This document shows, one piece after another, positions 7,720-17,184 of a stretch of 64,000 nt of DNA. The notes below the pieces were generated by a model that saw only the letters and a list, made by a program, of their open reading frames with translations, did not search any database and was not told where the DNA came from. This DNA comes from Bacillus sp. FJAT-29814. Lineage in GTDB: Bacteria > Bacillota > Bacilli > Bacillales > Cytobacillaceae. The stretch is taken from the NCBI RefSeq assembly GCF_001510715.1, contig NZ_LMTJ01000005.1, forward strand, positions 264,360 through 328,359. Reading direction: 5' to 3'. The position numbers and the translations under genes were made by a program. The stretch's first letter is position 1. Each line of letters starts with the position of its first letter.

Positions 7720-8415
7720 TTGAACAAGAAACGGTGGATGATTCCTTTATCCATTCTTTTGCTGGCAGGAGCAGCGGGCTGTGCCAATAACAATGACCAC
7801 TCAACCGCTAATGATTCCAATAATAATGCATTACCACTAGGATATTATTCAAATGAAAATCATCGGACGACTAACAATGGTTTTCTGCGGGATAATGACG
7901 GCGGACTGATGGAAATGATGGATCATAATTTGGGGGATGAGGGCCGTCTCGACAAGGATAACAGAAGGAAGATGCTTCAAGAAAAAGATGAAAACGGGCA
8001 TCCAAAAAATCCGACGACGCCTTTGGCAAAAACAGACCGTAACTGGTTCCAGCGCGACAACCGGTTCAGTACAAGCGATGTAAATTACCACGGCCATTTA
8101 AATAAAGATATCGGCAATACGAATTCCGGTTCTGTGGTCGATCCAGGATTTCAAGAGCGAATAACGGATCAAATCAGAAACAGGGTACGAGATGTCGATA
8201 ATGTTCGAAGCATCCGGTCCGTTTCCTATGGCAATACTGTCAGAATATCGGTAAAATTAAATGATCAAAGCAGAGCCGCCGAAACAAAGCGCGCGATTGA
8301 AAATGCGGTACAGCCTCTTGTCAAAGACCGATCTGTAAAGGTTGATACGGATGAAGGTGCACTCGGTCGAGACCGCAACATCAACAATGAGGTCCGCCAG
8401 CCGGAGCCAAAATAA
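7720..8415 (+). CDS. YhcN/YlaJ-family sporulation lipoprotein, CoxA (YrbB)-like
   Basis: A 231-residue secreted lipoprotein. Residues 1-21 form a signal peptide (KKRWMIPLSILLLAGAAGC) ending in a lipobox-like cysteine. A low-complexity Asn/Asp-rich region follows. The C-terminal third (TDQIRNRVRDVDNVRSIRSV, VRISVKLN, VKDRSVKVDTD) matches the spore YhcN/YlaJ domain. Position downstream of safA corresponds to B. subtilis coxA, a cortex protein cotranscribed with safA, so CoxA is the likely identity. TTG 7720 was chosen because GAGGGGG lies eight bases upstream and it gives a normal signal peptide. Confidence 0.78.
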   Translation: MNKKRWMIPLSILLLAGAAGCANNNDHSTANDSNNNALPLGYYSNENHRTTNNGFLRDNDGGLMEMMDHNLGDEGRLDKDNRRKMLQEKDENGHPKNPTTPLAKTDRNWFQRDNRFSTSDVNYHGHLNKDIGNTNSGSVVDPGFQERITDQIRNRVRDVDNVRSIRSVSYGNTVRISVKLNDQSRAAETKRAIENAVQPLVKDRSVKVDTDEGALGRDRNINNEVRQPEPK

Positions 8416-8420
8416 TCCCT

Positions 8421-8450
8421 AAGGACAAAGCGATTGTGCTTTGTCCTTTT
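8421..8450 (+). terminator. Intrinsic terminator after the coxA-like gene
   Basis: Perfect 11-bp stem AAGGACAAAGC / GCTTTGTCCTT with a 6-base loop, followed by TT and a T-rich stretch. Confidence 0.9.
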
Positions 8451-8540
8451 GCAATTTTACTATCAAGGATAAAAAGGGAAAATAAGGCTAAACTAGTAAT
8501 GTAAAGTTTGTTCAATTCTTCCGAGGAAGAGGTGAGTAGC

Positions 8541-9059
8541 ATGAGGTTCAATCGAAAAGCGATAATGGCGGTACCAGTCATTCTTGCCATTTTAGCCGGC
8601 GATGCGATTTGGGGAACAGCAACTAAAGCTGGCGCACAGCTCAATAAGGAACCACTGCAGATCACGGTAATTTTGGAACGAAATTATTTGGATGGCGAAA
8701 TCAGCCAGGAGGTTATTCAGGAGACATGCTGGTCGATGGAGAACTTTTGGGCTAAATATGACCAATGGCAGCTCCTCAGAAATGATGAATCAACCTTTGT
8801 TTTTAAAAAGCAGGTTGACGATATTTCTCCTTTGTTAAAAGCAAACGGGTATTTCGGATTGACGGAGGATGGAGTTTTGACGATTTTTAATGGGCGGCCA
8901 GACCGATTGCGAATTATCCAATCATTTTTTCAAATAGATGTTAAAAAGCTTGAAAGCAAAGCCCAGCAGGAATTGTTGCAGGGGATACCGATCAAAACAA
9001 AGGATCGTTATGTAGAGGTTTTGGAAACATTCAAACCGTATTCGATAAAAAATGAATAA
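8541..9059 (+). CDS. bofC: BofC, forespore intercompartmental signalling protein
   Basis: BofC is exported from the forespore and modulates SpoIVB, the protease that triggers pro-SigK processing. The 172-residue protein starts at ATG 8541 after GAGGTGAG. An N-terminal hydrophobic segment (about 8-27) is a signal peptide or anchor. The mature part has the family's ILERNYLDGEISQEV and YLDGE region and a C-terminal alpha/beta domain (LKANGYFGLTEDGVLTIFNGRP). The gene lies between coxA-like and ruvA, as in B. subtilis. No clear SigG promoter was recognised upstream. Confidence 0.88.
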   Translation: MRFNRKAIMAVPVILAILAGDAIWGTATKAGAQLNKEPLQITVILERNYLDGEISQEVIQETCWSMENFWAKYDQWQLLRNDESTFVFKKQVDDISPLLKANGYFGLTEDGVLTIFNGRPDRLRIIQSFFQIDVKKLESKAQQELLQGIPIKTKDRYVEVLETFKPYSIKNE

Positions 9060-9067
9060 TACATTTT

Positions 9068-9108
9068 AAATCAGACTGTTTTTAGTTGAATCAGGCTGAT
9101 TTTTTTTG
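9068..9108 (+). terminator. Intrinsic terminator after bofC
   Basis: AAATCAG 9068-9074 pairs with CTGATTT 9096-9102, followed by six further Ts. Confidence 0.75.
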
Positions 9109-9208
9109 CTTTTCTTCAAATAGTTCAAGGTTGTATGTTAGAATGAAATACAGTGCGAAAAACGCACGTAGAGAAATTTTTCGAGAGAAAATTTGGGAGA
9201 GAATCGGA

Positions 9209-9820
9209 TTGTACGAATTTATTAAAGGAACCGTCGAATTTGTCGGACCGGAATATATTGTCATTGAGAACAACGGGATCGGCTATCAAATTGCCGCGCC
9301 TAATCCGTTTGCTTACTCCGGTAAAATGCAAACAATGGTTACTGTTTATACATACCACTATGTTCGTGAAGATATCATGGCGTTATACGGATTCCAAACG
9401 CGGGAAGAAAAAATGCTGTTTACCAAGCTATTAAATGTATCGGGCATCGGGCCGAAGGGTGCGCTGGCCATTCTAGCGTCTGGAGAGGTCCAGCAAGTTA
9501 TTGCTGCGATTGAAAACGAAGATGAAGCCTTCCTGGTAAAATTCCCGGGCGTGGGTAAGAAAACGGCGCGCCAGATGATTCTGGATTTGAAGGGCAAGTT
9601 AGAGTCCATTGTCCCTGATTATTTTCCAAATTTATTTAATGCCGATAAGCTGCCAACACAGGCGAAGACAGATAACTTGGCGCTTGAAGAAGCTATTCTT
9701 GCCCTGAGGGCGTTAGGTTATTCCGAGAAGGAAATTAAAAAGATTTCACCGGAACTGAGCAAAGAACAGTTGTCAACAGACCAATACATTAAAAAGGCCC
9801 TGCAGCGGCTTTTGAAATAG
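9209..9820 (+). CDS. ruvA: Holliday junction branch migration protein RuvA
   Basis: RuvA tetramers bind Holliday junctions and load the RuvB motor. From TTG 9209 (GGGAGAG upstream) the protein is 203 residues, close to the 201 of B. subtilis. N-terminal OB domain about 1-65 ([15 protein letters not shown]). Two helix-hairpin-helix motifs follow ([27 protein letters not shown]). The C-terminal RuvB-binding domain is about 155-203 ([16 protein letters not shown]). The frame is open upstream, but that part overlaps the bofC terminator and lacks similarity. Confidence 0.96.
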   Translation: MYEFIKGTVEFVGPEYIVIENNGIGYQIAAPNPFAYSGKMQTMVTVYTYHYVREDIMALYGFQTREEKMLFTKLLNVSGIGPKGALAILASGEVQQVIAAIENEDEAFLVKFPGVGKKTARQMILDLKGKLESIVPDYFPNLFNADKLPTQAKTDNLALEEAILALRALGYSEKEIKKISPELSKEQLSTDQYIKKALQRLLK

Positions 9821-9830
9821 GTGATAATCA

Positions 9831-10832
9831 ATGGAAAACCGGATTATTTCCAGTGAAGTGAACGAAAGTGAAATAAGCTTTGAGCAGAGCCTCAGGCCGC
9901 AAACCTTAAGGCAATACATTGGACAGGAGCAGGTAAAGGGGAATCTTGAGGTTTTCATCAAAGCGGCTAAGCTTCGCGACGAGACATTGGACCATGTCCT
10001 CTTATATGGGCCACCGGGCCTCGGAAAGACGACTCTTGCGGTAATCATCGCCAATGAGATGGGTGTTAACATTCGGACAACTTCAGGACCGGCGATAGAA
10101 CGGCCGGGGGACCTAGCAGCCATTCTTACGGCACTTGAACCCGGTGATGTGTTATTTATCGATGAGATTCACCGCTTGCCTAAATCAATTGAAGAGGTCC
10201 TGTACCCGGCGATGGAAGATTTTTGCCTTGATATCGTGATTGGTAAGGGTCAGACTGCCAGATCCGTCCGCCTCGACCTCCCGCCGTTTACGCTTGTCGG
10301 TGCTACTACAAGGGCAGGGGCGTTATCGGCACCTCTCCGCGACAGATTTGGAGTTTTGAGCCGGCTCGAGTATTATAAAGAAGATGAACTGACAAGCATT
10401 GTGAAACGCACGGCCGAATTATTCGAAACGGAAATTGACGGCCAGTCGGCGGCGGAAATCGCAAGAAGAGCGAGGGGGACCCCAAGGATTGCCAACCGTC
10501 TGCTCAGGAGGGTGCGTGATTTTGCCCAGGTCAAGAGCAACGGCTCTATCGATCTTCCGCTCGCAAGAGAAGCGTTGGAACTCCTACAGGTTGACAGGCT
10601 TGGCCTCGACCATATCGACCACAAGCTGCTCAAAGGAATTATTGAAAAATTCCGCGGTGGTCCTGTCGGGCTTGATACCATTGCGGCATCAATCGGTGAA
10701 GAAGCTGAAACGATAGAGGATGTTTATGAACCCTATCTTCTGCAAATTGGGTTCCTCCAGCGTACTCCAAGGGGGCGAATCGTGACAGCGAATGTTTATC
10801 ATCATTTTGGCATGGAGGTGCCAGCGCCGTGA
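9831..10832 (+). CDS. ruvB: Holliday junction branch migration ATPase RuvB
   Basis: AAA+ motor that drives branch migration with RuvA. Full length, 333 residues: Walker [10 protein letters not shown] near 61-69, Walker [10 protein letters not shown], sensor 1 GATTRAG, arginine finger region APLRDRFG, and a C-terminal winged helix ([24 protein letters not shown]). Ten bases after ruvA with AGGTGAT as ribosome-binding site, so one operon. Confidence 0.98.
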   Translation: MENRIISSEVNESEISFEQSLRPQTLRQYIGQEQVKGNLEVFIKAAKLRDETLDHVLLYGPPGLGKTTLAVIIANEMGVNIRTTSGPAIERPGDLAAILTALEPGDVLFIDEIHRLPKSIEEVLYPAMEDFCLDIVIGKGQTARSVRLDLPPFTLVGATTRAGALSAPLRDRFGVLSRLEYYKEDELTSIVKRTAELFETEIDGQSAAEIARRARGTPRIANRLLRRVRDFAQVKSNGSIDLPLAREALELLQVDRLGLDHIDHKLLKGIIEKFRGGPVGLDTIAASIGEEAETIEDVYEPYLLQIGFLQRTPRGRIVTANVYHHFGMEVPAP

Positions 10833-11038
10833 CAGGCCTATCCAAAGCGTTGATGATTATTGGCGCGGTTATTTTTCTAATCGGGTTTTTAATGCCGTTT
10901 TTGCATCTCGGCAAGCTTCCCGGGGATATTGTCATTAAAAAAGGGAATACTACATTTTATTTCCCGCTTGTCACTTCTATTATTGTAAGTATTATCTTGT
11001 CTGTGATATTCTATTTTATCGGTGCGAAGCTGAAATGA
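10829..11038 (+). CDS. DUF2905 small membrane protein
   Basis: A 69-residue protein with two predicted membrane helices (about 6-26 and 46-66) around the conserved [20 protein letters not shown] loop of DUF2905. Function unknown. GTG 10829 overlaps the ruvB stop by four bases, implying translational coupling. The family is often found between ruvB and queA in Bacilli. Confidence 0.88.
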   Translation: MTGLSKALMIIGAVIFLIGFLMPFLHLGKLPGDIVIKKGNTTFYFPLVTSIIVSIILSVIFYFIGAKLK

Positions 11039-11059
11039 AAGAAGTAAGGTGTGTTTTTT

Positions 11060-13256
<2,197 letters not shown>

Positions 13257-13285
13257 TAGATGATTTTTGAAAGGAGGGAAACTAG

Positions 13286-13564
13286 ATGCAGGGAGCAAGT
13301 ACACTCATTCCATTAATTTTAATGTTTGTATTGTTTTATTTCTTATTAATTCGTCCCCAGCAGAAACGCCAAAAAGCGGTTCAGCAAATGCAAAGCGATT
13401 TGAAGAAGGGTGACAAAATCGTCACGATTGGCGGCTTGCATGGTTTTATTGACTCTATCGATGAAAATAAAGTCGTGATTAAGTGCGGAGACGGCAGCCG
13501 TCTTACATACGACCGTTCTGCGATCCGTGAAGTTACGGAATCTGCGAAAACGGCCGAAGTTTAA
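13286..13564 (+). CDS. yajC: Preprotein translocase accessory protein YajC
   Basis: A 92-residue single-pass membrane protein with one N-terminal helix (about 5-23), then the conserved RPQQKRQK and GDKIVTIGGLHGFIDSI. It associates with SecDF; secDF itself lies 3.6 kb downstream. AAAGGAGGGAAAC is a strong ribosome-binding site. Last gene of the ruv-que operon before a strong terminator. Confidence 0.95.
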   Translation: MQGASTLIPLILMFVLFYFLLIRPQQKRQKAVQQMQSDLKKGDKIVTIGGLHGFIDSIDENKVVIKCGDGSRLTYDRSAIREVTESAKTAEV

Positions 13565-13605
13565 ATTGTAAATCGGGCCTTTAGGCTTTGGAGCTAAACG
13601 ATTTT

Positions 13606-13647
13606 AAAAAAGGGAAGCCCTCCTCAAATGGAATGGCTTCCTTTTTC
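13606..13647. terminator. Bidirectional terminator between yajC and yrzE-like
   Basis: GGAAGCC 13613-13619 pairs with GGCTTCC 13635-13641; A-run before and T-run after allow use from both strands. Confidence 0.85.
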
Positions 13648-13651
13648 CGTT

Positions 13652-14062
13652 TTACGCGGTTCTGGAATTGCTATTCGCAATATTAACCCCCAAAATGCCA
13701 CCCATCATCGCAATTAATGTGTAGCAGGTATGATAAATGACCTGCTCGGCATCAAACAAGCGGTCATAGCCCAGATATTGAAATAAAAAGACAATAAACG
13801 AGTAAACGAGGCCAGTTAACCCGCCAATAAGCCAGCCCTTTTCCTTTTTCTTGCCTCCTGATAGAAACCCGCCCCCAAAAAGTCCGATAAAAGATAAAGC
13901 TGTCACAATATATTGAAGCGTAGATTCTTGGGTGGATGTGAACCTAAGAATTAAGGAAAAAATCAGGCTGCAGACAACTGCAAAGCCAAAGATAAAAATC
14001 AATCCATACAGTATCGCAGTACCAAAGCTTCTTGATTCGATTTTTCTCTCCCCCTTCCGCAT
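13652..14062 (-). CDS. TIGR04086-family membrane protein (YrzE-like)
   Basis: A 136-residue protein with four hydrophobic segments (about 14-36, 48-66, 76-98, 106-128). Conserved features are GGGFLSGGKKKEKGW, FLFQYLGYD and MMGGILGVNIA. Function unknown. The frame is open for 32 more codons upstream, but those lack membrane-protein character. ATG 14062 starts MRKGERKIES; no good Shine-Dalgarno lies ahead of it, so the start is uncertain. The gene opposes yajC, as yrzE does in B. subtilis. Confidence 0.75.
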   Translation of the reverse strand: MRKGERKIESRSFGTAILYGLIFIFGFAVVCSLIFSLILRFTSTQESTLQYIVTALSFIGLFGGGFLSGGKKKEKGWLIGGLTGLVYSFIVFLFQYLGYDRLFDAEQVIYHTCYTLIAMMGGILGVNIANSNSRTA

Positions 14063-14240
14063 CCGGCAGACTGATAATAAACTTTGCCCCGGAAAAACAG
14101 ATTCTTTCTTAGTACAAGCGTATTCAGGGGTGTCCCAAAGTAGAATTAAAATTTTCACTTTTTTGGAAGGTAATTCCTTTCATGAATCTTCAAGTGTTGT
14201 AGACACTATATAATTGAATCATGAAAAGGAGCGAGCAGCT

Positions 14241-14900
14241 GTGGAGAATTTTTTGCAGATTATTTTTCGAACTCTTATCTTATATATATTAATCCATATT
14301 ATTTTCAGGGTAATGGGCAAACGTGAAATTGGCGAATTAAGTATTCTTGACCTTGTTGTGTTTATCATGATTGGCGAATTGGCTGTTGTGGCGATTGAGC
14401 GGCCAAACGTCCGGATATTCGATGCAATCCTGCCCATGGTCATTTTAATGCTCATCCAAATTTCAATGGCTTTTTTTTCTTTAAAAAGTAAAAAATTTCG
14501 CGATTTGGTAGACGGGAAACCGAGCATTATTATTAACAGGGGAAAAGTCGATGAGGATGCGATGCGGAAACAGCGATATAATTTTGACGATTTACTGACC
14601 CAGCTTCGAGAGAAAAATATCCGAAGCATTGGTGATGTTGAATTTGCCATCTTGGAGTCTTCGGGAAGTTTGTCTGTCATCGAAAAGCTAAAGACAAACA
14701 ATGAAACAAAATCCGGAGATATCACGATTCCGTTAATCCTAGATGGAACGATTGACGAGGAAAACTTGCGAAAAATTAACAAAACGAATCTTTGGCTGCG
14801 CCAAGAATTGAAAAAGCAAGGATATCGGGATATAAAAAAAATTTCGTTTTGCAGCTATGAGAATGGAAAATTTTTCGTTGACCTAATGGATGAACAATAA
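14241..14900 (+). CDS. DUF421 membrane protein (YrbG-like)
   Basis: A 219-residue protein of the YetF/YrbG family. Three N-terminal membrane helices (about 3-23, 32-52, 56-78) surround FRVMGKREIGELSILDLVVFIMIGELA. Two soluble DUF421 repeats follow (GKPSIIINRGKVDEDAMRK, NFDDLLTQLREKNI, IPLILDGTIDEENL). YetF-type proteins have spore-germination and membrane roles, but the function of this paralogue is unknown. GTG 14241 follows AAAAGGAGCG. Confidence 0.85.
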   Translation: MENFLQIIFRTLILYILIHIIFRVMGKREIGELSILDLVVFIMIGELAVVAIERPNVRIFDAILPMVILMLIQISMAFFSLKSKKFRDLVDGKPSIIINRGKVDEDAMRKQRYNFDDLLTQLREKNIRSIGDVEFAILESSGSLSVIEKLKTNNETKSGDITIPLILDGTIDEENLRKINKTNLWLRQELKKQGYRDIKKISFCSYENGKFFVDLMDEQ

Positions 14901-14940
14901 AGACACGCCAATTAACCGTAGGCGTGTCTTCCTTACTTTT
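14901..14940 (+). terminator. Intrinsic terminator after the yrbG-like gene
   Basis: AGACACGCC and GGCGTGTCT pair perfectly around an 11-base loop, followed by TCCTTACTTTT. The spoVB stop lies at its end on the other strand. Confidence 0.75.
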
Positions 14941-16487
14941 CAGGCAAACAGGCTGCCGATCCAGGGGATGCGCTGCAGTTCTTCCCGTTTAATCAGCCCT
15001 AATACCAGTAACATGGCCAGATAGGCTATTCCCATTCCGGTAGCGGAGGATAGCACTCGAACTGCTAAATGCTCCGCAATAAAAACATGTTCAAATATCC
15101 AATACCCAAGCCAGCCGGCAGCGCCCATGGCGATAAACCCTTTTGCATAGTCACGAATGTACAAGGAAATGGACACTTTTTTTAACACGGTGGCAAAATG
15201 CAGAATGGTCACCAGGACAAAACCGACGATAATCCCTAGAGCTGCCCCGGTAATCCCGAAAGAGGCTTGGGAGGCTAATAGGAAGATAACCCCCGTTTTT
15301 ACAACCGCCCCAATCAGGCTATTAATCATCGCCGCTCTTGCCAGATTTAACGACTGGAGAACGGCCTGCAGGGGACCCTGAAAGTAATAAAACAAAAAGA
15401 AAGGAGCCATCAGCTGAATGAAGTAGGAACCTTTGTTGGAACCGTACATCAGCTGCATAAGCGGGTCGGCCAGTACATAAAGAACAATCACGGCCAGTCC
15501 GCCCGTTAGAAAGGTCCAGCGCAATGCCTGCTGCAGCCGGTATTCAATCAATTTAAAGTTTCTCACTGAATTTGCCTCGCTAATTGCCGGAACAAGTGAG
15601 GTTGCCAATGAAAAGGTAACAAAGGACGGCAGCATTAACAGCGGCATCGCGTAGCCAGTTAAAGCGCCGTATTGCTTTGTTGCATCCATGGCGAGTACAC
15701 CTGCAATAGCCAGGCTGTGGGCCACCACGATCGGTTCGAAAAACCAAGCGACCGAACCAATCATTCTGCTCCCCATCGTCGGTAACGCGATACTCATTAA
15801 ATCATTGAATGTTCGTTTTCCTTTATGGACAAATTGGAAGAAATTCTTCCGTAATTTAAAGCGTTTTTTCAATTTGAAGGTAGTTAGCAGGTAAATAAGC
15901 GAAATCAGCTCGCCAATGACGGATGCGGCCATTGCCGCTGCTGCAGCATATTCGACACCGTAGGGAAAAAAAGCTTTTGTAACGGATGCAATTAATGCAA
16001 TTCTAACTAGCTGCTCCAAAATCTGTGAAAACGCCGACGGCCGCATATTCTGCCGTCCTTGGAAATAGCCTCTTAATACGGATGAAACAGCGATAATGGG
16101 AACGGCAGGAATAATCGCCATTAAAGGATAATACGTCCTATCATCCGTAAAAAGTGTTGTAGATAAAAGGGGGCCCAATAGGATTAATGCTGGTGTAAGA
16201 ATAAGCGACAACGAAATGGTTATAGAAAGGGATACGACAAGTATTTTTTTAATTTCACCATAATCCTTCTTTGCCTCCGCCTCGGCAATATTTTTTGAGA
16301 TGGCCACTGGCAGCCCGAGCTGGACAATCGTTACTAAAAGAATAAAAGTTGGATAAGCCATCATATATAAACCGACGCCTTCTTCGCCAATGCTGCGCGC
16401 GAGGACAATCCGATAAATAAAACCAAGGACTCGTGTAATTAATCCGGCAATCAACAGGATGAAAGTCCCTTTTAAAAACTTAGACAT
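14940..16487 (-). CDS. spoVB: Stage V sporulation protein B (lipid II flippase family)
   Basis: A 515-residue MOP-superfamily membrane protein with about 14 helices, required for spore cortex synthesis and thought to move lipid-linked precursors. Family features: KGTFILLIAGLITRVLGFIYRI at the start, GLPVAISKNIAEAEAKKDY, LRGYFQGRQNM and PSFVTFSLATSLVPAISEA. ATG 16487 was chosen because GAAGGTGGGAAG lies at the right distance; GTG 16499 is too close to it. Length agrees with B. subtilis SpoVB (518). Confidence 0.94.
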   Translation of the reverse strand: MSKFLKGTFILLIAGLITRVLGFIYRIVLARSIGEEGVGLYMMAYPTFILLVTIVQLGLPVAISKNIAEAEAKKDYGEIKKILVVSLSITISLSLILTPALILLGPLLSTTLFTDDRTYYPLMAIIPAVPIIAVSSVLRGYFQGRQNMRPSAFSQILEQLVRIALIASVTKAFFPYGVEYAAAAAMAASVIGELISLIYLLTTFKLKKRFKLRKNFFQFVHKGKRTFNDLMSIALPTMGSRMIGSVAWFFEPIVVAHSLAIAGVLAMDATKQYGALTGYAMPLLMLPSFVTFSLATSLVPAISEANSVRNFKLIEYRLQQALRWTFLTGGLAVIVLYVLADPLMQLMYGSNKGSYFIQLMAPFFLFYYFQGPLQAVLQSLNLARAAMINSLIGAVVKTGVIFLLASQASFGITGAALGIIVGFVLVTILHFATVLKKVSISLYIRDYAKGFIAMGAAGWLGYWIFEHVFIAEHLAVRVLSSATGMGIAYLAMLLVLGLIKREELQRIPWIGSLFA

Positions 16488-16594
16488 TCCACTTCCCACC
16501 TTCTCAAAATAGGCGAAATCATATACAATTAACTATATGCACCATGGTGGACAAAGCATGACAAGTTGTCCGGCTTTTTGTATTTTTATCCCAC

Positions 16595-16712
16595 ATTAAC
16601 GGGCAGTAAAACTAGACGAATTAAAGAATATAGGTGGGGGATAACTGCCCGTAAATGTCCGATTGGTTCAACTAACAATCAGTGGGGCATGGAAAAAACC
16701 CCCACTGATTGA
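16595..16712. other. Two strong inverted repeats between spoVB and comN
   Basis: ACGGGCAGT 16599-16607 pairs with ACTGCCCGT 16644-16652. A 12-bp perfect stem follows: 16676-16687 (CAATCAGTGGGG) with 16700-16711. Neither is followed by a T-run on the plus strand. They lie upstream of comN and downstream of the spoVB start, so they could be leader structure or operators. See findings. Confidence 0.7.
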
Positions 16713-16760
16713 AGTTTCACTTTATTATATCGGGAGAGTTTCTCCGAGGGGGAAGATGAC

Positions 16761-17057
16761 ATGGAACATAGCCTTGGGCATGATGAATTGCGCACACAGG
16801 TACAACCGGCAATCATCAGCAAATTGGAAGAGTTTCGCCTGCTTGGGTATGACGCGGTTACAGAGCAGGAATTTTGGGAATTTTTAATCAAGAAGAAATG
16901 GCGCAAGGCAAAAGAAGAAGCGAAGCTTTTTGAGGTCATCCAGGACATCCTCTCGGTGAAAGTCAGCGATTATCTAAGCTATGCACAAATCGAAGCCTAT
17001 AAAACGGCTGAGTTCTCATTTGAAGATGAAAACGAGTTAAGTGAATTATTGAAATAA
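16761..17057 (+). CDS. comN: Post-transcriptional regulator ComN (YrzD)
   Basis: A 98-residue protein similar to B. subtilis ComN, which acts on comE mRNA and competence through the division protein DivIVA. Conserved segments are QPAIISKLEEFRLLGYDAVTEQEFWEFL and DILSVKVSDYLSYAQIEAYKTAEF. GAGGGGGAAGATGAC precedes the ATG. It lies between spoVB and secDF, the B. subtilis order. Confidence 0.85.
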   Translation: MEHSLGHDELRTQVQPAIISKLEEFRLLGYDAVTEQEFWEFLIKKKWRKAKEEAKLFEVIQDILSVKVSDYLSYAQIEAYKTAEFSFEDENELSELLK

Positions 17058-17076
17058 GGATTCAATTTTTTGTAAA

Positions 17077-17105
17077 TTGACACTCTTTGTGAGTTATTCC
17101 ATAAT
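17077..17105 (+). promoter_or_regulatory. SigA promoter of secDF
   Basis: TTGACA 17077-17082, 17-bp spacer, CATAAT 17100-17105. Start expected near 17112, about 73 bases before the secDF ATG. Confidence 0.75.
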
Positions 17106-17184
17106 GGTAGCAGTGACTTTTTTTATTTTTTTGCAGCTTTTGTAAGTGCCTTTTGCATGGCGTACTAAGGAGGAACAATACATA

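Noticed and set aside
16663..16887. 74-residue ORF before comN
   Set aside because: It spans the 12-bp stem and overlaps comN in another frame with no start signal.
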